Made by a program: the position numbers and the translations under genes. From Stygibacter sp964604155 (GTDB lineage Bacteria > Cloacimonadota > Cloacimonadia > Cloacimonadales > TCS61), in assembly GCA_964604155.1 (NCBI GenBank), contig CAZRXY010000116.1, positions 1 to 24,470 of the forward strand: a DNA stretch of 24,470 nucleotides, read 5' to 3'. The notes beneath the pieces were generated by a model. The model was given only the letters and a program-made list of their open reading frames with translations. It was not told where the DNA came from and did no database searches. This document shows, piece by piece, positions 8,001-16,332 of this stretch. Positions within the stretch are counted from its first letter, which is position 1; every line of letters begins with the position of its first letter.

Positions 8001-11000
8001 GGGGATTATGAGCTTTCGGTGTACCCGGGGACATATACGGTTAGTGCCTATAAACAAGGCTATACTATCAATAGAGATTACCGAATATCTCTTGCCCCCG
8101 ATGCAGTAATAGAGGATGTGAATTTTATACTCTATCCTAATGCCGGAATAATCAGTGGAATGATACATCATGAGGGCATCAGCATTGCCGCTGCAGAAGT
8201 ATCTGCAAAAAGATTAAGTGGCTCTCAACCCTCTTTGACAGAAATTTCGGATGCCAATGGCAGATACAGCTTTAGCTTATTGCATGGCAATTACAAATTA
8301 TGGGCAGAGAAAATTAATTTCATCTGTCTGGCGGAAGATACAGTATTTGTCACTATTGCCCCCGGAATGGAGCTGGAAAATATTGATATCAACCTTACGC
8401 CGGTGGAAGCCTATATAGACGGGTGGGTGCTGAATAACCAGTTACTGGGAATCGAAGGCGTTCTCATAGAAGTTATCAATGGGAATAATTATTATAGCTC
8501 GATAAGTGGAAATTACGGCAATTTTTCTGTAGTAGTGCAACCGGGATACGATTATGATGTATTTGCCAGCAAATCCGGCTACAGCAGCGGTGCTGCTCAG
8601 ACCGGAATTCTTGAAATTGGCGAGCATACCGATCTGGAGATAATATTATCTCAATTACCCTCTACAATATCAGGGCGTGTATATAACCAGGTGGGCTCGG
8701 CGATACAGGGAGCTACCGTCACGGCAATCGGTGAAGAAACATACAGCACAACAACCAATATAAGTGGAGGCTGGCTAATGAGTATTTTTGCGGGCAGCTA
8801 TCAGGTTACGGCCGCCAAGGCGGGTTATCTGGAAGAGATGCGTGAAATTATACTTGTTCCGGGTTCGCTGTTAGACACACTCGATTTTTATCTCCCAGAG
8901 AATTTTGCTTCGCTGGAAGGCTATGTGGTCAATCAGAGCACAGGCGAGCCACTGCCTTTGGTAATGGTTAATGCTGCCTATATAAATGGTGGCGGTAATA
9001 GCGGCTACACAAATCAGAGTGGTTATTATCACCTGGATGATCTATTACCCGGATTATATGAGAACATTATCTATACAAAAGAGGGGTTTTACAGCAATAT
9101 CGTGAGTAATATGCTATTGCCTGGAAATTTTACTACTCAGATCAATATATCCATGGAGCCCTTTAATTCTGCTATCAGGTCACTGGTTACCTATCAGGGA
9201 GAAGGGATAGCGGGTGCCACAATTGCCGCCGAAAATCTCAGCAGCGGTGAAGCGAGCTATGGTGTAACCAATACCCAGGGTATCTGCCAGATAGATAATC
9301 TTGTGAGTTTGCAGCCTTATGAGGTGAGTGTGAGTATGGAAAATTATGTTGCCAGTGACACACTGGTCTATCCTGTTCCGGGTGATACTCTGGAATTGTC
9401 ATTTGATCTCATCCGCGTGGATGGCATGATCTATGGGTACATCAGAAACCAGCAGAATAATGCCGTAGCTGCTGCAGCGATATTTGCCACCAGCCCTGAT
9501 GGATATGCCGGCTATGCCCAGAGTGGTGCAAATGGTTACTATGCGATAGAAGACCTGGCAATAGAGAGGATGTATGAAGTGCAGGTGCTCAAGCAGGGTT
9601 ACTCACAGGCAGATACTATCGCTTTTTATCTCACTGAGCTGCCTCATGAGCTTGATATTGTGATCTATGAACATATCATCACTATGCAGGGAATTTTGAT
9701 TGATCAGGCAGGCTGGCTTCTGCCGGGTATCCGCGTGAATTGCCAGAGCATAATTAGCAGCGATGAAACGTTTTCTGCACAAGACGGCAGCTTTATACTG
9801 CAGAATCTGGCGCCTTTTCACAACTATACAATCTGGACAACTGCAATGGAAAACGGCTACGAAAGTGTTTCCTGGCAGCAGTATCTGGAGGTCTCAAATC
9901 TTGACCTTGGCGAAATTACAGTGCCGGTGCATATCAGTATAATTCAGGGATTAATCACTGATGCGGATAGCGGAGAACCCGTGGCAGGTGCTGTGATCAC
10001 AGCGGAAAATCTGGCTAGTGGACATACAAACGGAGCAGTCTCACAACCGGATGGTTCTTACCGCATTCGTTATCTTTATGAAGGTGAATATGATCTCAGG
10101 GCAGTGAAAACTTCCTATGCTGCCGCGATATTCAATGATCTTAGCCTTGGGCACAGGGAAGTGCTGGATTATGATTTTGATATGCAATACAATGCTCCTC
10201 TGCAAATAAGTGGCTTCGTGCTGGATACAGATAGCCGTCCTTATGAGGGTGTGAGCGTGAATATGATCTGCTTGTCAGGAACAAGCACTGTCTCCACTGA
10301 GATCGATGGGGCTTTTATTTTTAACCAGGGCTTACCTTACTCTGAGATCGTGCTCACTACAGACCTGCCTTCGCAGGGTTATGATAACAACTGGATAGAG
10401 ATAATCACTACCACGGAAGATATCTCAGGCTTACTGCTGGAAATAGATGTTCATAATGCCGCCTTGAGCGGAGTGATAACAGATGGTGACACTGCCCTGG
10501 CAAACGTGATGGTGAGCATAACGAATGTGGATACTTCATTGAGTATGATCACAGGATCAAGTGGTAATTATGGATTTAACCGGCTGTATGAGGGCTTTTA
10601 TGAATTATCCGCCTTTCTGCCCGGCTATGAGTTATATTCAAATTCTTTTTCTATCTATGATGACGATATAATCTTAGAAAATATTGTTATTGCGCAATTG
10701 CAGGGAACTATTAGCGGAATAGTGGGCAGTGCTCAGGAAGCCGCTCTCAAGAATGCAGTAGTGCGAGCCAGCCTTCATGGTGAAACGGTGTCTCAAGATA
10801 CCACTCATGCTAATGGAGCTTTTCAGTTAGACGGATTGCCTGCCGGATTTTTATATCAGATTTCGGTTACTAAAACAGGTTTTTCAGCCTATACATATCC
10901 GGATTCTGTGGGTGTGGATGAGGTTCCATTGCAGATAGAGCTTTCACCTTTTATAAACAGCCTTAGCGGTACTGTTTATTATCAGGGTGCCGAAATTGCG

Positions 11001-14000
11001 GGTGCAACAGTAGTTATCAGGGAACAGAATATGGAAATCCAGGAAACAATAGCCGATGAATTTGGCGATTATGCCTTCTTAAATATTAGCGGCTATCGCG
11101 ATGTTTGGGCAATCTATGGAGATGAATTTACCAGCATCAGCGAGGGCGTTGTCGTGCCGGCAGGAGGGTTCTATAGATTCTATCCCCAATTAATAGAAGC
11201 CGCTTCCATAGAGGGCATCACTCTGTATCTGGGAAATCTTAAACCGGGAGTAACGGTAACTGCTACTAATACCGCCAGCGGCAGGTGGGCAAGAGATATC
11301 ACCGAAGAAGACGGATTATATGAATTAATTGGCCTGGCAGCCGGAAATTATCTGATCACATATTACTGCGAAGGCTATTCTTTCTTAAATACGCCAGAGA
11401 TAATCAGCCTCTCTGAAGGTGAAGAGCTGGTTTTACCGCCGGTTAATATGGCTTTTATGCAGAACAGCATTAGCGGAATAGTGCAGCTGATCAATACCAG
11501 GATTGGCATTAGCGGAGCCAGTGTAGTCTTATCTGATAGTACGCACCAGGTAATCGATGAATTTACCACTCTTGCAGATGGCACTTTTTTGTTCTCTCCC
11601 TTAGCAGATGGCGGATACTATGTGCTTGCCAGCCACCCCGCTTATCTTGAGATAGATGAGATAGAAGTAGAACTGGTTAACGGAACAGCTAATCCAGCAA
11701 CCGCAGATTTTAATCTGATCCCGCGTGACCTAAACATTTTTGGCTACGTGCGAACCGATGGTAATATTCCGGTTAATGGTGCAATTGTGGAAATCTCGAT
11801 GCAGCAAGAGCTTACGAGCTTCGGTAGAAATTCTGCCTACCGCCTTCAAAAGAGAAGTTATGCAGATACCACGGATAGCTCAGGTTACTATGAAGTAACC
11901 GTAGATACTACAGGTTTTTGGCAAATCTCTGCTACCTGTAATGGCTTCTATCCTGCTCAGGAGGTTGTGATTGAGCTCAATTGGGATCAATCTTTTTATC
12001 AGCAGAATATCTATCTCCAGCCGATAATTTTATTTGCTGATATCTGTGGTGCTGTTCGGATTTGGGACGAGGGCTGGCAGCCTCCTGACAGCTTTTCGCT
12101 AAATTTATATTCGCAAACCGGAATAGAAATATCTCAGAATTTCACATTCCCTGATACTTTAGGCTGTTTTGAAAGTCTTGTTGTTCCCAATGTCTTTGAA
12201 CTGGAAACTTTTGCCAGCTATAAAGGTACTACTTTTTATGGAAGAATTTTGGATATAGCTATAAGTGAGGAGCAGCTTTGGCAGGAAGAATTCACTTTTT
12301 TCTATCTACCGGAGACTTTTACCTGGTACGGCTATATCAGTATCCAGGATGATACCAGTAATCCGCTAAGTGGAGCTGCTCTTACTCTGATTAGCAGTCT
12401 GGGAGACAGTCTTTTCTGCACTTCAAACAATGCGGGATACTACAATTTTGGCAATCTGGAAGCGGGTGAATACCGTCTTATGATCAGGGCAGAATATAAT
12501 TTAGAACTTTTTTCTCATACTACGGGGTGGGTAAATATTTCTGAAAATTACAATTATAATCACGCTTTTATATATTATCTTTGCGAGCTGGGGCTCTATG
12601 TGCGGGGTCATGATATGCAGCCGCTTCCCGGCTCGACGGTGAGGATCACAGGAGAAAACAGCCAGATTGTGCTCACTGCAAATCATAATGGCTATTGCAC
12701 TACTGGAGCCGAGTTGCATACGGGAAGCTATCTGCTTAAGACGATGCCTCCTCAGAATGGTGCCCAAATACATATGGCGCCGCCGCAGCAGCAGGTGATG
12801 CTTGATACGTTAGGCTATTATCTGCAGGAAATAAACCTGCCTTTGTGGATGCAACCCGAAGATTATAGCCAAAGCGTTAGTTTCACCGCTGAAATTCCCG
12901 TATATCTCTATAAAAATAATCAATATGCAGGGACTGCCATACTGTATTACCGCAACGTGAATCAAGTTCTCAGGCAGCTTACTATGTATGCAGATGAAAA
13001 CAGGTTCTACCAGACCATACCAGCCCAGAATGCTGCGGGAGAAATAGAGTTCTGGTTCACGGCAACCACTTTGCCTGGTGGTGAAGTATATTCCAGTATT
13101 CTTTATCCGCATACAATTCAGATTTCTGCCGCAGGGATTCCATCACTGGAGCATTCAGCTATTGTGCCGCCTGATCCCATTCTACCCTATCAGTCGCAGA
13201 TAATCTTTACTCTAATGATCAAGGATGAATTGGGAAATGATCTTTCTCATGAAATTTTATCTGATGGAAGCGTAATCTGGCAATTGGAAAATACTCTGAT
13301 GGGTGAGCTGGCAGTCTGTGATGATGATTTTCTGTGTGCCCGGTTTTTTGCAGAGACTCTCTCATATCCGGAATTTTCCGGGACAATTACTGCTGCCGTA
13401 GATTATCTGGATTTTCACCTGGATTTGTATACTGAGATTAGAACTGGAGATTATGAGATTGCAGAACTCAGGATCACAGGACCTCACGAAATCAGTAACC
13501 GCAATTCTGCTGAGTTCAATGTGCAAATCTTTTCAGATAATGGTAAATTACTCAGCCTCCCCTTTGGTTTTGAGCCACTGCCCTTGTATGCGGGCCTGCT
13601 TATTAGTGATTATAGCTCTATCTGGTATGAGCCTTCTGAAAACTTCCTGGGAAGAACTATACTAAAGGTAATGGTAGAAGACCCGCAAGACGGCTTCATA
13701 TTTGCCCGTGAATTTCCTGTCATCGTGTATGATCTCATTAATACAAATACCCAATCTGAAATACTATTTACCGGAGAAGGTTGTGAACTTGAATTATACG
13801 AGAATATGCTGAAAAATCCTGAGACCCAGGCAAAGATTTATCTGCTTTCACAAAATGTTCCACCCTATGAAGCCCTCAGTCCCCAGTATGAAACGCATAG
13901 CAAAATCTTTGCTCCGAATTCTAACTATGCCGAAACTGCCTTCAATCTTCTTCCCGGGCTGAGGTTTGAGCCCGAAGACAATCTTGCCGTCGCTCGATGG

Positions 14001-14453
14001 GATGAAAATGAGCTTGATTGGAAAATTCTGAATCATAATAGCACCCTGCTGCCCCATATTGATTTTTTTGCTGCTCATTACAGCACTATAAAGCTCTCTG
14101 ATCAATTAGGTATTTATGGGCTGAGATTATCACCAAATCCCTTTACACCCTACGATACAATTGGCAATAATAAAGGATTGCAGATAGAATTCCGGCTGGC
14201 TTCATCACGCTCGCGTTATGTGAGTATCTCAGCGAGAATATATACTTTCAGCGGAGAACTGGTGCGCGAGATTGCCAGCAATTCACCCATGCTGAAGGGC
14301 GAGTATCTTGCCGGCGATATTGCCACCTTGTATTGGGATGGCTATACCGATGGTGGTAGAATGGCACGTAATGGCAGATACCTGGTGCACTTGATTGCCG
14401 AAGACAGCAGTGATAGGAAAGAAATTATCAAAAGCATAGTCCTTATTAAGTGA
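5013..14453 (+). CDS. Giant secreted multidomain protein with ~23 carboxypeptidase-regulatory-like domains
   Basis: About 3,146 residues. I chose the ATG at 5013, which overlaps the previous stop and begins a signal peptide (MSRVLIVLILLSCLVLAGM); TTG 5004 and GTG 5010 are in-frame alternatives. Residues ~25-310 resemble a secreted propeller (ASGLAES, VLWTHNDSGGDAALYALD, YLYLADIGDNQG). Residues ~400-625 hold two FN3/Ig-like units. Residues ~627-2616 are about 23 consecutive beta-sandwich units of ~86 residues with the pattern 'I.G.V....G..I.GA.V.......T...G.Y....L..G.Y.V.A.K.GY', the CarboxypepD_reg type. Residues ~2620-3030 are further beta-rich segments. From ~3035 a FlgD-like C-terminal domain (SPNPFTPYD, RIYTFSGELVREI, YWDGYTDGG, final SIVLIK) suggests type IX-like secretion. 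Probably a long extracellular stalk or adhesin; ligand unknown. I see no frameshift over the whole 9.4 kb. Confidence 0.85.
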   Translation: MSRVLIVLILLSCLVLAGMDIAFGTRIDRGPLQNDELTEASGLAESGRDSEVLWTHNDSGGDAALYALDKWGEHLGKYFLTGISFRDVEDICSGNGPQPGEKYLYLADIGDNQGSYTQKYIYRVCEPQVNAGQSPEDFVIPPEDIEVISFTYPAGLRYDAETIFIDNATKDIYLVTKRNPDNPYSGNSDIVFKAAYPQSTTITIELEEFYELELDDYQGYGITAGDLSDSGLELLLKTYSQVFYWVLEPGQGFDEIFDLPAWEVHYQMEPQGEALCWSGGAEGYFTCGEEYAGYPSHLAYYPRYSSFIQISELPTGLYKPDEQLQIVWQPPGLYNQLYLSTQFGAMELENYEASGVWGEDILFCTPQQLGIGVGIYHAILHNPEYDYLSIVFPLIVESASATQMIYPPNGSTITDPLPVFQWQSNPGVPYYLIGISDTPFTIEHDENGDTVITGIETVWQAITHDTALMYGMPDPSGYFEVNAPPLIPGQEYNWIIANNYGNDPLLTSKVAGSPFSFYYSAQETLPQPVLLDPYEGAYISSNEINFDWTEVSEAMYYQVQVFEIRHEGSNIGNYLVWDQVTTNTSINMNASSILIAADYVWKVYATSSTEVSSVSDAGHFSYDIATGTLALQVRDYYGSAVAFATAELEPIEGSSDNFPLAVNENGNETKILPVGQYILQVSKDGYEQADTVFTITEGMVNNLQVNMQYSPSGLYGRVTDVSGYNIGNVIIRAECENGEVREFTSINGSYLITVTSGEWTVSAIKQSWLCLNEQTLDIESGAYLGLSDIVMSESEKDIQGYVRNTNGIGLMRCLVTADNNGSAKRTISDAAGLYRFDGVDYGVFEIAAFKPGYFGSNEVTVHITPGSPSLTSVADLVLQPASMINGTARNGLVGLKQVTITAIPAMGVSIVTTTNEYGDYLLNLAAGTYNIGAHRPHYTNQTTYQVSLNTGETLDNLDFILIPNNGYITGTVTSEGDGIANVRISAGENIIYSDEAGDYELSVYPGTYTVSAYKQGYTINRDYRISLAPDAVIEDVNFILYPNAGIISGMIHHEGISIAAAEVSAKRLSGSQPSLTEISDANGRYSFSLLHGNYKLWAEKINFICLAEDTVFVTIAPGMELENIDINLTPVEAYIDGWVLNNQLLGIEGVLIEVINGNNYYSSISGNYGNFSVVVQPGYDYDVFASKSGYSSGAAQTGILEIGEHTDLEIILSQLPSTISGRVYNQVGSAIQGATVTAIGEETYSTTTNISGGWLMSIFAGSYQVTAAKAGYLEEMREIILVPGSLLDTLDFYLPENFASLEGYVVNQSTGEPLPLVMVNAAYINGGGNSGYTNQSGYYHLDDLLPGLYENIIYTKEGFYSNIVSNMLLPGNFTTQINISMEPFNSAIRSLVTYQGEGIAGATIAAENLSSGEASYGVTNTQGICQIDNLVSLQPYEVSVSMENYVASDTLVYPVPGDTLELSFDLIRVDGMIYGYIRNQQNNAVAAAAIFATSPDGYAGYAQSGANGYYAIEDLAIERMYEVQVLKQGYSQADTIAFYLTELPHELDIVIYEHIITMQGILIDQAGWLLPGIRVNCQSIISSDETFSAQDGSFILQNLAPFHNYTIWTTAMENGYESVSWQQYLEVSNLDLGEITVPVHISIIQGLITDADSGEPVAGAVITAENLASGHTNGAVSQPDGSYRIRYLYEGEYDLRAVKTSYAAAIFNDLSLGHREVLDYDFDMQYNAPLQISGFVLDTDSRPYEGVSVNMICLSGTSTVSTEIDGAFIFNQGLPYSEIVLTTDLPSQGYDNNWIEIITTTEDISGLLLEIDVHNAALSGVITDGDTALANVMVSITNVDTSLSMITGSSGNYGFNRLYEGFYELSAFLPGYELYSNSFSIYDDDIILENIVIAQLQGTISGIVGSAQEAALKNAVVRASLHGETVSQDTTHANGAFQLDGLPAGFLYQISVTKTGFSAYTYPDSVGVDEVPLQIELSPFINSLSGTVYYQGAEIAGATVVIREQNMEIQETIADEFGDYAFLNISGYRDVWAIYGDEFTSISEGVVVPAGGFYRFYPQLIEAASIEGITLYLGNLKPGVTVTATNTASGRWARDITEEDGLYELIGLAAGNYLITYYCEGYSFLNTPEIISLSEGEELVLPPVNMAFMQNSISGIVQLINTRIGISGASVVLSDSTHQVIDEFTTLADGTFLFSPLADGGYYVLASHPAYLEIDEIEVELVNGTANPATADFNLIPRDLNIFGYVRTDGNIPVNGAIVEISMQQELTSFGRNSAYRLQKRSYADTTDSSGYYEVTVDTTGFWQISATCNGFYPAQEVVIELNWDQSFYQQNIYLQPIILFADICGAVRIWDEGWQPPDSFSLNLYSQTGIEISQNFTFPDTLGCFESLVVPNVFELETFASYKGTTFYGRILDIAISEEQLWQEEFTFFYLPETFTWYGYISIQDDTSNPLSGAALTLISSLGDSLFCTSNNAGYYNFGNLEAGEYRLMIRAEYNLELFSHTTGWVNISENYNYNHAFIYYLCELGLYVRGHDMQPLPGSTVRITGENSQIVLTANHNGYCTTGAELHTGSYLLKTMPPQNGAQIHMAPPQQQVMLDTLGYYLQEINLPLWMQPEDYSQSVSFTAEIPVYLYKNNQYAGTAILYYRNVNQVLRQLTMYADENRFYQTIPAQNAAGEIEFWFTATTLPGGEVYSSILYPHTIQISAAGIPSLEHSAIVPPDPILPYQSQIIFTLMIKDELGNDLSHEILSDGSVIWQLENTLMGELAVCDDDFLCARFFAETLSYPEFSGTITAAVDYLDFHLDLYTEIRTGDYEIAELRITGPHEISNRNSAEFNVQIFSDNGKLLSLPFGFEPLPLYAGLLISDYSSIWYEPSENFLGRTILKVMVEDPQDGFIFAREFPVIVYDLINTNTQSEILFTGEGCELELYENMLKNPETQAKIYLLSQNVPPYEALSPQYETHSKIFAPNSNYAETAFNLLPGLRFEPEDNLAVARWDENELDWKILNHNSTLLPHIDFFAAHYSTIKLSDQLGIYGLRLSPNPFTPYDTIGNNKGLQIEFRLASSRSRYVSISARIYTFSGELVREIASNSPMLKGEYLAGDIATLYWDGYTDGGRMARNGRYLVHLIAEDSSDRKEIIKSIVLIK
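6891..12860 (+). repeat. Tandem array of ~23 carboxypeptidase-regulatory-like domain units
   Basis: Within the giant gene, units average about 260 bp. Each starts with a strand such as YITGTVTS, TISGRVYN or SLSGTVYY, continues through GATV or GAVI, a 'T..G.Y' turn, 'L..G.Y.V.A.K.GY', and ends in a strand like DFILIP before the next unit. The units have diverged strongly at protein level; the array is ancient rather than a recent tandem copy. Unit 21 (about residues 2345-2440) is the least typical. Confidence 0.8.
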
Positions 14454-14454
14454 G

Positions 14455-15435
14455 ATGATTAAGATGAAAAAAATTATTTTCTCTCTAATTTTACTTGGTT
14501 CTCTTTTCCTAAATGCTCAAAATCTGAGCGGTATCGATCCAGCTTATTATGATTATGATCCCAGGACAACCGCTCTTGGGGGAGCTTCCGCCGCTCTGGT
14601 CTCTATCTCACCCGCTGCCTTGCTGCATAATCCCGCCGCCCTGGATTTAAAGGCTAATTATCAAATCTTCTTCAGCAATTCCACATATCTGGATTTGATC
14701 AGTTATAATTATGCCGGTATCAGCCGGAATTATAAACCTGGCTCTACTCTTTCTTTTGCCTTTGATTTCACTGGCGATGAGGTGATGACCGAATATGAAA
14801 TAATCCTCTCGTGGAGTGGGAAACCCAGCTCGTTTTTTATCACAGGCACACCGATAGATCGTTGTTTATTGGGATTTAACCTCAGATTGCTGGGCAGCAG
14901 CTTTGGCAATAATGAAAGTGGCTCCTGGTTTGATGAGAACGGTCTTAATCATCAGGTGAAAGGAAATTCTTACGGTTTTGCCCTCGATCTTGGCTGGCAA
15001 TATCACCACAATGACCGGCATAGTCTGGGATTCTATAATAGAAATCTCATCAATACTATCTTCTGGGTTAGCGAGAATGAAGTAAACACCGCCCTGGGAA
15101 AATATTACGAAGCAAGACCTGTTTCTCTGGTGGCTGGTTATGCCTATTCTCAAAAAAAGGCAATTCTCTGCCTGGATTATGATATCTCGCTCTATAAAGA
15201 CCGCAAAAGCTTCCTCAAATCCGGCGTAGAAATTAGATTACTGCAGGATATTCTCCTGCTTCGATCCGGTATTTCCACCCAGCTATTTTCACTGAAAACC
15301 ATGCACTACAACTTTGGCTGCGGCATAAATTTTAAAGCCGGTGATAAAAATTGCTCTCTCGATCTGGCGTATCGCATATTCACTAACTGGCAGGGAAGCA
15401 ATAACTTACTGGCAGGACTCAGAATACCTTTTTGA
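14455..15435 (+). CDS. PorV/UPF0164-like outer-membrane protein
   Basis: 326 residues (ATG at 14455; an in-frame ATG at 14464 with GAG upstream is equally plausible and gives MKKIIFSLILLGSLFLNAQ as a neat signal peptide). The mature N-terminus has the motif RTTALGGASAALVSISPAAL followed by LHNPAAL, which is characteristic of PorV/PorQ and UPF0164 barrels in the FCB group. The rest is strand-like with many aromatic girdle residues and ends in LAGLRIPF with a terminal Phe, as usual for BAM-inserted outer-membrane proteins. PorV is the shuttle that carries type IX cargo to the surface. One base separates the giant gene from this one, so the two are very likely co-transcribed and this protein may serve the giant protein specifically; that link is inference. 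Confidence 0.75.
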   Translation: MIKMKKIIFSLILLGSLFLNAQNLSGIDPAYYDYDPRTTALGGASAALVSISPAALLHNPAALDLKANYQIFFSNSTYLDLISYNYAGISRNYKPGSTLSFAFDFTGDEVMTEYEIILSWSGKPSSFFITGTPIDRCLLGFNLRLLGSSFGNNESGSWFDENGLNHQVKGNSYGFALDLGWQYHHNDRHSLGFYNRNLINTIFWVSENEVNTALGKYYEARPVSLVAGYAYSQKKAILCLDYDISLYKDRKSFLKSGVEIRLLQDILLLRSGISTQLFSLKTMHYNFGCGINFKAGDKNCSLDLAYRIFTNWQGSNNLLAGLRIPF

Positions 15436-16332
15436 TTAGTAAGGTTTATTAAAATCCGGTGTCCATTCCGGCGTAGGCTCTAGTTCCTGGATGAGGCAAT
15501 TTTCAAAGCCGTATTTTTCCACCAGTTCCAGAGCTGTTTCGTATTCTGCATTATTTAGACTGCGAGACAGTTCCGGAATATTTAGAGCCTGCCATGCCGG
15601 GTAATATTGAGACATCAGGCTGATATAAATAGCGGTGCCCAGATTTTCGCGGAGCCATCTGAGCACAATTTCGGTAGAATTTATATTTTCCGGCAGGACA
15701 AGTATTCTGACAGCAAGACCGCCAGTAGCAATTTTGTGGGCATCCAGTTTAATATTTCCCACCTGCCGATGCATCTCGCAGAGGGCTTTTATAGCTGTCT
15801 CCCAGTAACTGATAGCAGCAGAATATCGGGCAGCTTTCGCATTGTCTCCGTATTTAAAATCTGCCAGATATATATCGATCAGCCCTTCTAAACTGCGAAG
15901 AGTTTCCACTTTTTCATAGGAATTGGAATTCCATACTATCGGGATCGTCAGCCCCTGTTTTTTCGCCATTATAATTGCTTCTTTGAGCTGCACACTATAG
16001 TGAGTGGGAGTAACCAGATTTATATTATGCACGCCCTGGCTTTGCAATTGCAGCATGATTTCCATCACCTGCTCTACCGTGTATTCTTCGCCAAAATCCT
16101 GTTGGCTGATCAGGTAGTTCTGGCAAAATCGGCAGCAGAGATTGCAGCCGGAAAAGAAAATTGTTCCGCTCCCTTGGTCACCGGAGATAAAAGGTTCTTC
16201 GCCGAAATGTTTCTGCCAGATATTGATTTTAAGATTGTGACCGCTGCGGCAATATCCGGTGCTTTCATAGCGGTTTATTCCGCAATTACGTGGACAGACC
16301 CGGCAGTTTTTTAGTTCTGCTTGTTGCTCCAT
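15436..16332 (-). CDS. PflX-like radical SAM Fe-S protein (COG1313 type)
   Basis: 298 residues. The radical SAM cluster motif C-x3-C-x2-C is at Cys63, Cys67 and Cys70 (GCNLCCRFCQN). An N-terminal Cys set (Cys10, Cys13, Cys17, Cys28: CRVCPRNC...GYC) is typical of the PflX/COG1313 branch related to pyruvate formate-lyase activating enzymes. Other conserved stretches are NLVTPTHY, IVWNSNSYE, DIYLADFKYGD and SLMSQYYPA. The exact substrate of PflX proteins is not established. No glycyl-radical enzyme is encoded nearby. The start overlaps the end of the rqcH-like gene by 22 bp, with a GGGAAGAG ribosome-site-like stretch just upstream. It is the last gene of the minus-strand operon, and its stop is directly adjacent to the stop of the convergent PorV-like gene. 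Confidence 0.85.
   Translation of the reverse strand: MEQQAELKNCRVCPRNCGINRYESTGYCRSGHNLKINIWQKHFGEEPFISGDQGSGTIFFSGCNLCCRFCQNYLISQQDFGEEYTVEQVMEIMLQLQSQGVHNINLVTPTHYSVQLKEAIIMAKKQGLTIPIVWNSNSYEKVETLRSLEGLIDIYLADFKYGDNAKAARYSAAISYWETAIKALCEMHRQVGNIKLDAHKIATGGLAVRILVLPENINSTEIVLRWLRENLGTAIYISLMSQYYPAWQALNIPELSRSLNNAEYETALELVEKYGFENCLIQELEPTPEWTPDFNKPY

Noticed and set aside
6891..12860. DNA-level tandem repeat or CRISPR-like periodicity in the giant gene
   Set aside because: The ~260-bp period is visible only in protein sequence; nucleotide copies are too divergent and there are no short identical repeats with spacers.
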